Source of the DNA: G963674505 sp964575975
Lineage (GTDB): Bacteria > Desulfobacterota > Desulfobacteria > Desulfobacterales > SKZT01
Length of the DNA stretch: 33,078 nucleotides
Direction: 5' to 3'
NCBI GenBank assembly: GCA_964575975.1
Contig: CAZNTU010000040.1
Location: 1 to 33,078, forward strand
Position numbers and translations under genes: made by a program. Numbering within the stretch: position 1 is the first letter of the stretch; each line of letters starts with the position of its first letter. Of the stretch, positions 7,586 to 15,128 are shown in pieces. Below the pieces are notes generated by a model. It was not told the DNA's origin. It saw only the letters and a list, made by a program, of their open reading frames with translations, and searched no databases.

Positions 7586-8662
7586 TTAGGCCTCCTTGTC
7601 CCCGGAATCTTCGGAGTCTTTTTTCGCGGCGGCTTCCTCGAGCGCCTTTTTAACGGCCGCATCGACAGCCTTCTTCTTTTCGGTTTCGGCTTTCTTCAGG
7701 GCGCTGGAAAGGTTCGCTTCGGCTTCGGCTCCCGCATTCGCAAGCGCTTCGGCCACGGCCTGCTCCCGCTCCTCTTTTTCGATTTTCTCCTTGCGCTTGT
7801 TGATGGCGTACACCCCGGTCAAGAGGACCGGCCACAGGCCGACCACCATGGGCACGATGGCAAGTGCGCCGTGGGTGAGTTCCGGCGCGGACGTCGTTCC
7901 CAAATCCTCCCTCATGCCGATCTTGGAGAATTCGACGCCGGAAATGTAGAGCCAGTTGGTGCCTCCCATCTCCTTTTCCCCGTAGACATGATCCACGTAT
8001 CTGTCGGGATGCTTGTTGATCCGCTCGTGGGCCACGCGAAGGAGTTCGTCGCGCTTGCCGAAAGTGAGCGCCTCCACGGGGCAGGCCTCGACGCATCCGG
8101 GCAAAAGCCCTTCCTGAATCCTGGGATGGCACATGGTGCATTTCTCGACCCTCGGGGTCAGCGGCTCGTCGTACTCGTAGGTGGGAATCTCGAACGGGCA
8201 CGCGATCATGCAGTAGCGACACCCCACGCAAACCGATGCGTCGTAGGTGACCGACCCGTCGGGGTTCTTCGTGAACGCGCGGACGAAACAGGCCGAGGCG
8301 CAGGCGGGCTCCAGACAATGGTTGCACTGGATTTTCCTGAACGAGGGGCCCTTTCCGGGAACGCCGGTGTCGTACTTGTTGACCACGGTGTAAACACCGG
8401 CGCGGGTTCTTCTTTTTTGATCAAGGACCGTGAGATCGTCGAACGGTTTTTCCGGCGGGGGCAGTTCGTTGACCTTTTGGCATCCCTCCTCGCACTTGCG
8501 GCACCCGATGCAGCGGGTTTCGTCGAAAAGGACGCCGTCCGCGTTCGGATAGCCGTCGAAGCGCTTGGAGGCCGCATGGGCCTTTTTGCCTGCGGCGGCC
8601 CCGGCGCCTGCGGCGCCCGCCGCTCCGAGCCAGCCCAGAAACTGTCTTCGTGATATGGACAT
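7586..8662 (-). CDS. hmcB: HmcB-like Tat-exported ferredoxin subunit with four [4Fe-4S] clusters
   Basis: The 358-residue precursor begins with a twin-arginine signal (SRRQFLGWLG, residues 4-13) followed by an Ala/Gly-rich stretch. Four cluster motifs are complete: C51-C54-C57-C61, C113-C116-C121-C125, C145-C148-C151-C155 and C175-C178-C190-C194. One transmembrane helix lies at about 265-286 (ALAIVPMVVGLWPVLLTGVY), anchoring the protein. The remaining 70 residues are a Lys/Glu/Ala-rich, probably coiled-coil tail on the other side of the membrane. The protein links the periplasmic multiheme cytochrome with the NrfD-type subunit. GAGGTAGAACAT precedes the ATG. Confidence 0.94.
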   Translation of the reverse strand: MSISRRQFLGWLGAAGAAGAGAAAGKKAHAASKRFDGYPNADGVLFDETRCIGCRKCEEGCQKVNELPPPEKPFDDLTVLDQKRRTRAGVYTVVNKYDTGVPGKGPSFRKIQCNHCLEPACASACFVRAFTKNPDGSVTYDASVCVGCRYCMIACPFEIPTYEYDEPLTPRVEKCTMCHPRIQEGLLPGCVEACPVEALTFGKRDELLRVAHERINKHPDRYVDHVYGEKEMGGTNWLYISGVEFSKIGMREDLGTTSAPELTHGALAIVPMVVGLWPVLLTGVYAINKRKEKIEKEEREQAVAEALANAGAEAEANLSSALKKAETEKKKAVDAAVKKALEEAAAKKDSEDSGDKEA

Positions 8663-8710
8663 ATGTTCTACCTCAATACTTATTCGAGTTTTCCGATATA
8701 TGTTAGCCGA

Positions 8711-10534
8711 CTATTTCTTCTTCGCCTTGTGGCACGCCGTGCAATCGTTGTGCGCGGGCTTCTCCATTTCCATCTTATCGTGGCAGCCCATGCACTGGTT
8801 GTGGTATGCGGCCATCAGGCCGGGCTTGTAAGGATACCGCGTATCGAAAGGCTTTCCGTGGCAGCTTTCGCACCGGGGGGGCTTTTTCGAAACCGGGCTG
8901 TTGTGATGGCAACCCTGGCACATGGTTCCCGGATCGGTGTGGAAATACTGGGCCATTTTGTTGTCCTTGATGTTGTTCATCAAGGCGTTCACGATCTTGC
9001 GGTGCGGAAGCTCCGCCGGTTCGTACTCCTTGGCAAGCGCTTTGATGACCACTATTTCGGGGATGTCCTCCTCCGGGTAGGTGGATAGAGTCGGCGTTCT
9101 GGCGTCCAGAATCGATTTCGCGACCGGGTCGAGTTCGTGCCGGGCCATTTTTTCCTCGATGGACTCGACGGTTTTCTCTTCGGCCTGTTCGGAATCTTTC
9201 TTCTTGCGCTTCTTTGTTTTCGCGGGCTTGTCGGCTTCTTCGGCGTTTTCCGCGACGGCCGCTCCCTTGGCTTCCGGGGTCGGACCCATATGGCAATTGG
9301 CGCAGGCCTCGCCGGCTGCTTCCAACTGGACCTCCGGCATGAATGCGTGGCAACCCGCGCAGGCCTTGTCCTTCGTTTCCGCCTTGTGGCAGCCAACGCA
9401 GCTCTTCACGCTGTCCTTCTGGTGCATGGCCCCCTCTAAACGAACAAAGTCGCCGTCCTTGCTCCCCGTCACCGTGTGGCAAGCCACGCAGGACTCGAGA
9501 CTGGCGTGATGGCAAACCCGGCAGGTATCGTTGGCGTTTTCGTGAACAACGTGCGAGAAAGGCACCGGCTTCATCATGTTCGGGTCGGGGCCTTCGGAGT
9601 CGGTCTCCGGGTCCGCGAACGGATCGAGGAGTTCCCGCTTGACGAAGACCACGTCGGGTTGCCCTCGTTTCATGCGGGGAATGTCCTTCACGACTTCGAT
9701 TTGCTTCTGGGCTTCGAGAGCATGGCATCCCGCGCAGGTCACCGGGCCGCCGGGGGCTTTCGCATCCTCGACGGCTTCCTGGGCGACTTCCGCATGGGTG
9801 CTTTCTTCGGCCTCGGCCTTCCTTGCCTCCGCTTTTTGTTTCTCGCGTACTTCCAAGTGGCAGTTCACGCAGTCGAGATGGGAGGCCAATCGCATGGAAA
9901 TGCGGTTCTCCTCGGTCTGCTCCATGTGGCAGTAGCGGCAGGTGCCCTCCTTGCCTTTGGCGTACACGAGCTGCTTGGCCTTTTCATCGTATTCGTGGTG
10001 GCACTGCTCGCATTTTTCCTCGCTCGCCTTGACATGGCGATAGTGCAGCGACCTGTCCATGCCGAACGGCTGCCTGTCGGATTCCACCTTCGTTTTCTCG
10101 GCGTGGCATTCCCCGCAGACGAGCGGACCGGATTTCTCTTTCTTGGCCGACATGTCCGTGTGGCACTGGATACAGTTGTCGTGATAGACATCCATCACCG
10201 CCTTCTTGCCCGTATCCGCAAGTCGTTGGTATTTGATCGACATCCTCTCGTTACCCTGAACGTCCTTCTCCTTCAGATGGCAGGCACCGCAATCCTTGCC
10301 CTTTTCGGCAAGCGCCTCGGTGTGCCTGTCGTGAAGAAAAGCGACCGCCGGTCTTTCCAACTTCCCGAATGTCCGCATGGCATCGATGGTTATCAAATCC
10401 GGCCTTTTTCCCTCCGGCTCCGTTCCAGGATCGCCCACGCCCTCGGCCCCCGTTCCGTAGACACCGAGCAGGGTCAAAACCGCAAGGCAAGCGATCCATC
10501 GCAAGCGCGACCTTCCCTTGTCAAAAATCTTCAT
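8711..10534 (-). CDS. hmcA: HmcA-like 16-heme periplasmic cytochrome c
   Basis: The 607-residue precursor has a Sec-type signal (basic start, then LRWIACLAVLTLLGVYGTGA). I count sixteen CxxCH heme motifs, the first at Cys82 and the last at Cys598. Sixteen is the heme number of D. vulgaris HmcA, and the product is the first structural gene of the operon as expected. Many single histidines between motifs could be distal ligands. Two low-complexity insertions stand out: an Ala/Glu segment after heme 6 and a Lys/Glu-rich linker (KTKKRKKKDSEQAEEK) between hemes 12 and 13. HmcA accepts electrons from periplasmic hydrogenases and cytochrome c3 and passes them to the membrane complex. GGAAGG lies seven bases before the ATG; the stop is TAG, followed by 48 bp to hmcB. 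Confidence 0.95.
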   Translation of the reverse strand: MKIFDKGRSRLRWIACLAVLTLLGVYGTGAEGVGDPGTEPEGKRPDLITIDAMRTFGKLERPAVAFLHDRHTEALAEKGKDCGACHLKEKDVQGNERMSIKYQRLADTGKKAVMDVYHDNCIQCHTDMSAKKEKSGPLVCGECHAEKTKVESDRQPFGMDRSLHYRHVKASEEKCEQCHHEYDEKAKQLVYAKGKEGTCRYCHMEQTEENRISMRLASHLDCVNCHLEVREKQKAEARKAEAEESTHAEVAQEAVEDAKAPGGPVTCAGCHALEAQKQIEVVKDIPRMKRGQPDVVFVKRELLDPFADPETDSEGPDPNMMKPVPFSHVVHENANDTCRVCHHASLESCVACHTVTGSKDGDFVRLEGAMHQKDSVKSCVGCHKAETKDKACAGCHAFMPEVQLEAAGEACANCHMGPTPEAKGAAVAENAEEADKPAKTKKRKKKDSEQAEEKTVESIEEKMARHELDPVAKSILDARTPTLSTYPEEDIPEIVVIKALAKEYEPAELPHRKIVNALMNNIKDNKMAQYFHTDPGTMCQGCHHNSPVSKKPPRCESCHGKPFDTRYPYKPGLMAAYHNQCMGCHDKMEMEKPAHNDCTACHKAKKK

Positions 10535-10583
10535 CCTTTAACCTTCCGACACAAGTTTGAATGGGTTTGAAATAAGACGTCCC

Positions 10584-11024
10584 CTACATGCAACAATGAC
10601 CGCCCTCTCCCGTATCGACCTCCAGGAGGTCGCTTATGGTGGTCTCGTCGAAAACGCTTCTTATGGCGTCTTGAAGCCTCAACCACATGGGAAAGAAGGA
10701 ACATCGCCCCTGGTGCGGACAGCTGCTTTTCGCGGACATGCACGCCACGCACTCCACGGTGCCCAATGTCTCGTCCATGGACCGAAACACGTCTCCGACG
10801 GTGATTTCCGAGGGATCTTTCAAGAGGGTGTAGCCTCCGGTGTACCCGCGCTTGGAATCCACCATCCCGCTGCGTTTCAGTTGGCTCAGGATCACCTCCA
10901 GAAACCGCATGGGGATGTTTTGCGCTTCGGCTATGTCAAGGATTTTGATCGGGCCCTCCCCGCGGTATTTGGCAAGTTCGAATATCGCGCGAAGTGCGTA
11001 CTGGTTCTTCTGGGTAACAAGCAT
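10584..11024 (-). CDS. rrf2: Rrf2-family transcriptional regulator
   Basis: The 146-residue protein has the Rrf2 fold order: an N-terminal winged helix (KNQYALRAIFELAK, then ILDIAEAQNIPMRFLEVILSQLKRSGMVDSKRG, then the GGYTLLKDPSEITVGDVF wing) and a C-terminal cysteine cluster C92-x2-C95-x6-C102-x5-C108. Such clusters hold [2Fe-2S] or [4Fe-4S] in IscR, NsrR and RsrR. A second Cys pair ends the protein (GGHCCM). The start at 11024 (MLVTQKNQYA) is chosen because it matches the family N-terminus; the frame extends far upstream but only through the operator region. In D. vulgaris the family founder Rrf2 is encoded downstream of hmcF and affects hmc expression; here it is the first gene, 49 bp before hmcA. 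Redox or Fe-S dependent autoregulation is inferred. Confidence 0.92.
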   Translation of the reverse strand: MLVTQKNQYALRAIFELAKYRGEGPIKILDIAEAQNIPMRFLEVILSQLKRSGMVDSKRGYTGGYTLLKDPSEITVGDVFRSMDETLGTVECVACMSAKSSCPHQGRCSFFPMWLRLQDAIRSVFDETTISDLLEVDTGEGGHCCM

Positions 11025-11036
11025 GGCAATCTTTCT

Positions 11037-11125
11037 CGACCAAATGGCCGGTTGTTTTCCCGACTCATTTGGTCGGCAATTATCTCGACCTGAAAGGTCG
11101 GAAATTTTCTCGACCGAAATGGTCG
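11037..11125 (-). promoter_or_regulatory. Four phased operator-like inverted repeats upstream of rrf2
   Basis: Four 15-bp sites of the form CGACC-N5-GGTCG lie at 11037-11051 (CGACCAAATGGCCGG, imperfect), 11061-11075 (CGACTCATTTGGTCG, one mismatch), 11086-11100 (CGACCTGAAAGGTCG, perfect) and 11111-11125 (CGACCGAAATGGTCG, perfect). Start-to-start spacing is 24, 25 and 25 bp. They fill the rrf2 leader from just after the predicted -10 box to 13 bp before the start codon. The size and the two-fold symmetry suit a dimeric Rrf2-family repressor, most simply Rrf2 itself. Confidence 0.72.
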
Positions 11126-11129
11126 GGAA

Positions 11130-11156
11130 AGTATCACAATAAATTTCATTTTTCAA
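11130..11156 (-). promoter_or_regulatory. Candidate promoter for rrf2-hmc operon
   Basis: On the minus strand TTGAAA (11151-11156) and GATACT (11130-11135) are separated by 15 bp, and a TG one base upstream of the second box makes an extended -10. The perfect operator copy at 11111-11125 would cover the start point. The spacing is short, so the exact boxes are uncertain. Confidence 0.4.
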
Positions 11157-11397
11157 ACGATTTTTTTCAGTCGAACAAATTAGGGAAAGGGAGGGGATGA
11201 GGGCCCGGAATCCGCTCGTTCGCGGTCGAAGATTCAGCCGTACTCCCCCGACGGCCAAAGCCGCAACCACGAATTCGCTGGCCGCAATTGAAACCAAACT
11301 CCGAATTCTTGGTCGAATCCGCATTCCTTTTCGAGACCGGCCGGTCCGATTTTCGAATGAAAAGTTGTTTCAAGTTGATATTTCCACCATTATTTGG

Positions 11398-11426
11398 TTT
11401 ACATTTTTAAAATCGGCAAGTACAAC
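11398..11426 (+). promoter_or_regulatory. Candidate promoter for the binding-protein gene
   Basis: TTTACA (11398-11403) and TACAAC (11421-11426) are separated by exactly 17 bp in an AT-rich stretch. The first differs from the -35 consensus at one base and the second from the -10 consensus at two. It ends 29 bp before the start codon, with AAGGAGG at 11444-11450. The rest of the 11157-11397 interval shows no gene that I can support. Confidence 0.45.
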
Positions 11427-11455
11427 GAATCTTAACCCTAAAGAAGGAGGATGGA

Positions 11456-12331
11456 ATGAACAAACGTACTGGCGCTCGGATCTTTTTTTCCACCTTGCTA
11501 TTAATGTCGTTTCTTGTTTCGGCACCCTGGTTGTCCGTGGCGGAGGAATCATGCGACGCGGTGTATGGACAGGGGCCGCACAAATTTTCCCTGGCGACCG
11601 GAAGTCCGGGAGAACTCGGGCTTTTGGAGGCCTTGGCCAACGCTTTCGGCGAAACCTTGCCGAGCACGCTTTGCTGGATCAAGGCGGGCTCCGGAAAATC
11701 CTTGAAACTGTTGAAGGACAAACAAGTGGATAGCATCATGGTTCACGCGCCCGCAGCGGAAAAGCAGGCCGTCGAGGAAGGTTGGGCTATAAATAGAACC
11801 TTGATCGGCTCCAACGAATTCTACATCGTGGGTCCGAAAGAGGACCCCGCAGGAATCGCCTCCGCGAAAACCGCCGCGGAAGCCTATTCGAAAATCTCGG
11901 AGTCCAAGGCCAAGTTTCTTTCGCGCGGGGACAACTCCGGCACCCATAAAAAGGAGCTGGACGCCTGGAAAAACGCCGGCATCGAACCCCAAGGAGACTG
12001 GTACATCGTCACCAACGATTTCATGATGGCCACGCTGAAGAAGGCCGACGAAATCGGCGGTTATTTCATGACCGACAGCAGCACCTGGGTCGCCGCCAAG
12101 AAGGATCTTCCCAACCTGGCGATCCTTTTCAAGGGGGACCCGTTCATGGTGAACACCTATCACGGATTGTCCCAGCCGCACGGAGCGACTCCGGGACAGC
12201 CTTACGCCGTAAGGTTCATCGAGTTCGTCGGCTCCGAAAAAGGCCAGCGGATCATCCGGGACTACGGAAAGGACCTTCACGGCGAAGCCATCTACAACGA
12301 CGCCGAGTACGCGAAACAATACGATCACTGA
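11456..12331 (+). CDS. TupA-like (tungstate/anion) periplasmic binding protein, orphan
   Basis: The 291-residue precursor has a Sec signal (residues 1-29). The mature part follows the TupA/PBP-like-2 layout: a ligand loop at 47-50, VDSIMVHAPAAEK (about 91-103), EFYIVGPKEDPAGI, and the strongly conserved FLSRGDNSGTHKKE (154-167), then YFMTDSSTW. TupA proteins bind tungstate for an ABC importer. The first ligand loop is ATGS-P-G-E here, where TupA proteins normally have TTTS-x-x-D-S-G, so the ligand may differ. No permease or ATPase for it is present nearby, so it may work with a transporter elsewhere or act as a sensor. AAGGAGG precedes the ATG by five bases. A decayed partial copy lies at 15129-15427. 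Confidence 0.85.
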   Translation: MNKRTGARIFFSTLLLMSFLVSAPWLSVAEESCDAVYGQGPHKFSLATGSPGELGLLEALANAFGETLPSTLCWIKAGSGKSLKLLKDKQVDSIMVHAPAAEKQAVEEGWAINRTLIGSNEFYIVGPKEDPAGIASAKTAAEAYSKISESKAKFLSRGDNSGTHKKELDAWKNAGIEPQGDWYIVTNDFMMATLKKADEIGGYFMTDSSTWVAAKKDLPNLAILFKGDPFMVNTYHGLSQPHGATPGQPYAVRFIEFVGSEKGQRIIRDYGKDLHGEAIYNDAEYAKQYDH

Positions 12332-12380
12332 TTTCTGGACGGGAGATTCTGCGAATCGTGAATATCGGCCTTCGATACAT

Positions 12381-12407
12381 GAACCGCCGCAGTGTTTGCG
12401 GCGGTTC
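12381..12407 (+). terminator. Hairpin after the binding-protein gene
   Basis: GAACCGCCGC and GCGGCGGTTC form a perfect 10-bp stem with a 7-base loop, 50 bp after the stop codon and between two convergent genes. No T-run follows on the plus strand. It can serve both strands as a barrier, but a classical intrinsic terminator is not shown. Confidence 0.5.
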
Positions 12408-12466
12408 CAGACGCCAAGGTTAAACGCACCTCGAAAGGGCGTCCACATTTGGCATTTTTCCGGTTT

Positions 12467-13159
12467 CTATCGAATTTTCTTTTCGTATCCTTTCTGGGTC
12501 ATATACTCGTTCATGTTGGCAAGAATCTTGCGAACGAAAGCAACCGCCTCGTCCTTGATTCTTTCCAAGTCCGAAACGCTGTATTCTCTCCCGCATTCGC
12601 CGAACGATTTGTCGCCGTGGGCCAAGGCGTTTCTTTGGATTTTAACAACCCGCAAATCGTCGCCGCTGCCGGCTTGCCGTGAAATACCATGATCCGAACA
12701 AATTCGGCGGATTTCTCTCGCATCCAAGTTGCCTGCCATGGGAACGGCATCCGCGCCCAAATTCAAAGCGGTCCTACCGAGCACTTGCTCGATAAGCTCG
12801 GTCGCTTTCGACCTCGCGGAGATCCAACTTGCAGAGGGCGTGAAAATATTCCTGTAATGGGCGTCTATCCATATTTTGCGGATTTCATCGCAAGCGTTCT
12901 CGTAGGTAAGCCGGTCGGTGGAAATCGTTTCGTATATAATCGAAACTCCCCCCCTGACTGCGGATTCGATCATGTTGTAGATGAGCAGAATGGATGTGGC
13001 CTTCACTATTTTTATGAAATCGTCGTCCAATAAGATTTGCGAACCCGTTCGACGATCCGAGACAGAAACATCCATTTCCAGGACGGATAGTTTTTTCAAA
13101 TTTTCAAAGAAGACATCGAGTTCTTTCACCCTCTCTTCGAAATTTTTCGAACAATTCAT
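12467..13159 (-). CDS. MAE_28990/MAE_18760-type HEPN protein
   Basis: From the ATG at 13159 (MNCSKNFEER) the product is 230 residues. It matches the MAE_28990-like HEPN family: a helical body with NMIESAVRGGVSIIYETI and the catalytic-type RNALAHG motif (R176-x4-H181), the R-x4-6-H signature of HEPN ribonucleases. AAAGGA lies upstream of this ATG; a TTG at 13201 is a weaker start. It overlaps the end of the DUF262 gene by 56 bp. HEPN proteins of this type are known from comparative genomics to sit with DUF262 proteins and DNA methylases, so it is probably the RNase arm of a restriction or abortive-infection system. A direct toxic activity is inferred only. Confidence 0.82.
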   Translation of the reverse strand: MNCSKNFEERVKELDVFFENLKKLSVLEMDVSVSDRRTGSQILLDDDFIKIVKATSILLIYNMIESAVRGGVSIIYETISTDRLTYENACDEIRKIWIDAHYRNIFTPSASWISARSKATELIEQVLGRTALNLGADAVPMAGNLDAREIRRICSDHGISRQAGSGDDLRVVKIQRNALAHGDKSFGECGREYSVSDLERIKDEAVAFVRKILANMNEYMTQKGYEKKIR

Positions 13160-13745
13160 GTTCGGTGCATCCTTTGATATATTCCATAAAAGATCCGCCA
13201 AGAGCGAACCTTCTTACTTCGGGTCCTCTAACCTTCTCCGCCGACCTGTTGATTCTCTTGAAAATTTCCTGCCTTATGTCAAGAGACGTCGTGTCCTCCA
13301 AGACGATCATTCGCAAAGGTTTCGTCTTCAATTTTTTCTGTTGCGGAGACGGCAAATCCGAATATTTAAACCCATTGAGGAGCGGTAGCTTCGTCAACTT
13401 TTTCAGTTCCAGGTCGTCGTTGAAAAAGGACTCCAGAGTCTGAATCCGCTGCGCGCCATCCACGATTTCGAGATTCCCCTCTTCCGTGTCCGCGACAAAC
13501 ATAAAGGGAATCGGCAAGCCCAGAATGAGGGATTCGATAAATTCACACCTGTTCCGCTCTTTCCAAATAAACTCCCTTTGGTAGGGTGGAATGAAAAAAA
13601 GGCCTTCCTGAAACTGTTGGACGATATAATCGATGGTAAAATCCCTGATATCGTAATCCACTTCTTTGCGCATAAGATCGATCTGTTCTTCCGCCGCCCT
13701 TTTCCGCTTCGAATCGATCAACGGCTCCTTTTTTTTCCGAGGCAT
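13104..13745 (-). CDS. DUF262 (GmrSD-type N-terminal, ParB-like) protein
   Basis: The 213-residue product starts at an ATG at 13745 with AAAGGATCTGCG in front. It has the DUF262 signature: FFIPPYQREFIWKERNRCEF, then ESLILGLPIPFMFV, then EIVDGAQRIQTLESFF. The usual DGQQR motif reads DGAQR here. DUF262 is the ParB/Srx-like NTP-binding and nicking domain of type IV enzymes such as GmrSD. This protein is a short stand-alone version without a DUF1524 HNH domain, so any nuclease function must come from itself or from the HEPN partner. It begins 11 bp after the methyltransferase stop and overlaps the HEPN gene. A poly-basic N-terminus (MPRKKKE, DSKRKRA) may aid nucleic-acid binding. Confidence 0.85.
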   Translation of the reverse strand: MPRKKKEPLIDSKRKRAAEEQIDLMRKEVDYDIRDFTIDYIVQQFQEGLFFIPPYQREFIWKERNRCEFIESLILGLPIPFMFVADTEEGNLEIVDGAQRIQTLESFFNDDLELKKLTKLPLLNGFKYSDLPSPQQKKLKTKPLRMIVLEDTTSLDIRQEIFKRINRSAEKVRGPEVRRFALGGSFMEYIKGCTEHELFEKFRREGERTRCLL

Positions 13746-13756
13746 CGCAGATCCTT

Positions 13757-15016
13757 TCAGATAATATTTTCCTTCAGCAAAATATCCGCGACTATCGCGG
13801 ACATTTTCGGGGGGACCGCATTGCCGATCATTTCCTGAAGAGCCGTTCGTTTCGCGACCCCCGAAAAATCGAAAAAGTCGGGAAATCCTTGAATTCTTGC
13901 GGCCTCGTGAGGAGTGATCGTCCTTTTTCGGGAAGGATGCACGAATCGCCCCTGCCCCATCGAGCCGAATCCGCTCGTAATGGTTTGCGCAGGTTCGTCC
14001 CATCGCATTCGACCATACATGGAAACATAGGAATGGTTCTTTCGATGACATAATGGACGGAATTCGTTGGGCAAATCGTATACGTCATTTTCGAACAAAT
14101 GCTCCACCCGATTGATATTGTCGCCCCTCATGGCCGAAGGCACATAAAATACGCCGCGTTTCACCTTCGATTCGTCCTCCAAATCGCCAATATAATCCGA
14201 CAATGTTCTGTTCTTCAGCGCGAGACCGTCAAAGTATGGAACGAAATCTTTTCCGCAGCCTTTTACCGCAAGCAGAAAGTGACGTTTGCGCCGCTGGGCC
14301 AGTCCGACGCGACAAGCGTCCATTTCGAAAAAACTCGTATTGTAGGAAAGCGTTTCAAGCATGTCGGCGCTTTTGCGAATACAAGCCGATTTGTCATGCA
14401 CAACCCCCGGAACGTTTTCGATCAGAATTGCGCGAGGGTTTAACAATTCCGCCGCTCGAATCGCCTTCAAATACAACCCGTTTCTAGGATCGTCCCTGCG
14501 CGTATGGTTGTTTAAATCCGAATGTCCCTGGCAAGGCGGTCCGGCGATCAACAAATCCGAATTTCGAATCCTTGCCTTGATACAGGATTCCTCTTGTCTT
14601 TCCGGCTCTCCGAATTGTCCCGGAAACACGGAGCATATATCCGTATTCGCGGCTACGGAATCGTCCAACCCGAAATTGGTCCGATAAACTGCGATGGCAT
14701 TTGGAGAACAGTCTACAGCCAATTGGATTTGCAACGATCTGCAATGAATTCGGGCGGCTTCCCATACTCCCAATGCCAAACCGCCGCATCCGCAAAACAA
14801 ATCGATTGCCGATAAAGGCTTGCCGTTCCTTTCTTTTCGGCCAGGCCAAGATTCTCTTTTCAGCCATTGCAGGTCGCAGATTTCATCGGTTTCCCTGCCG
14901 AAACCGCAATATTCGTGTTTATCCGCAACTTCCAAATTATATTTTTCGATGTTTCCGTAAAGCATCGTGCATTTGCTCGTGTAATTTATACTTGTTCGCG
15001 AATCTTTCGAATGCAT
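13757..15016 (-). CDS. DNA C5-cytosine methyltransferase
   Basis: From the ATG at 15016 the product is 419 residues. All core motifs of C5-cytosine methyltransferases are present in order: motif I AIDLFCGCGGLALG (AdoMet), motif IV GPPCQGHSD with the catalytic Cys (about residue 162), motif VI ENVPG, motif VIII QRRKRHF, and motif X GNAVPP. The target-recognition region between VIII and IX is of moderate size. It leads a three-gene unit with DUF262 and HEPN genes. I infer that it modifies host DNA and that the partners act on unmodified DNA or on infection. The start is uncertain: TTG at 15025 and ATG at 14965 are alternatives, and none has a clear ribosome-binding site. Its A+T content is higher than that of the hmc block, which suggests acquisition. 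Confidence 0.92.
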   Translation of the reverse strand: MHSKDSRTSINYTSKCTMLYGNIEKYNLEVADKHEYCGFGRETDEICDLQWLKRESWPGRKERNGKPLSAIDLFCGCGGLALGVWEAARIHCRSLQIQLAVDCSPNAIAVYRTNFGLDDSVAANTDICSVFPGQFGEPERQEESCIKARIRNSDLLIAGPPCQGHSDLNNHTRRDDPRNGLYLKAIRAAELLNPRAILIENVPGVVHDKSACIRKSADMLETLSYNTSFFEMDACRVGLAQRRKRHFLLAVKGCGKDFVPYFDGLALKNRTLSDYIGDLEDESKVKRGVFYVPSAMRGDNINRVEHLFENDVYDLPNEFRPLCHRKNHSYVSMYGRMRWDEPAQTITSGFGSMGQGRFVHPSRKRTITPHEAARIQGFPDFFDFSGVAKRTALQEMIGNAVPPKMSAIVADILLKENII

Positions 15017-15128
15017 TTTTGCCAAATTGGAAGCGGCGTGTCAACGCTTATGACTGTTCGGATTTCGGCGGGCTCTCTTCTTCGCTTAAATCGTAAAAAC
15101 GCAACGTACATCTCAAAAAAAGGGGAGG

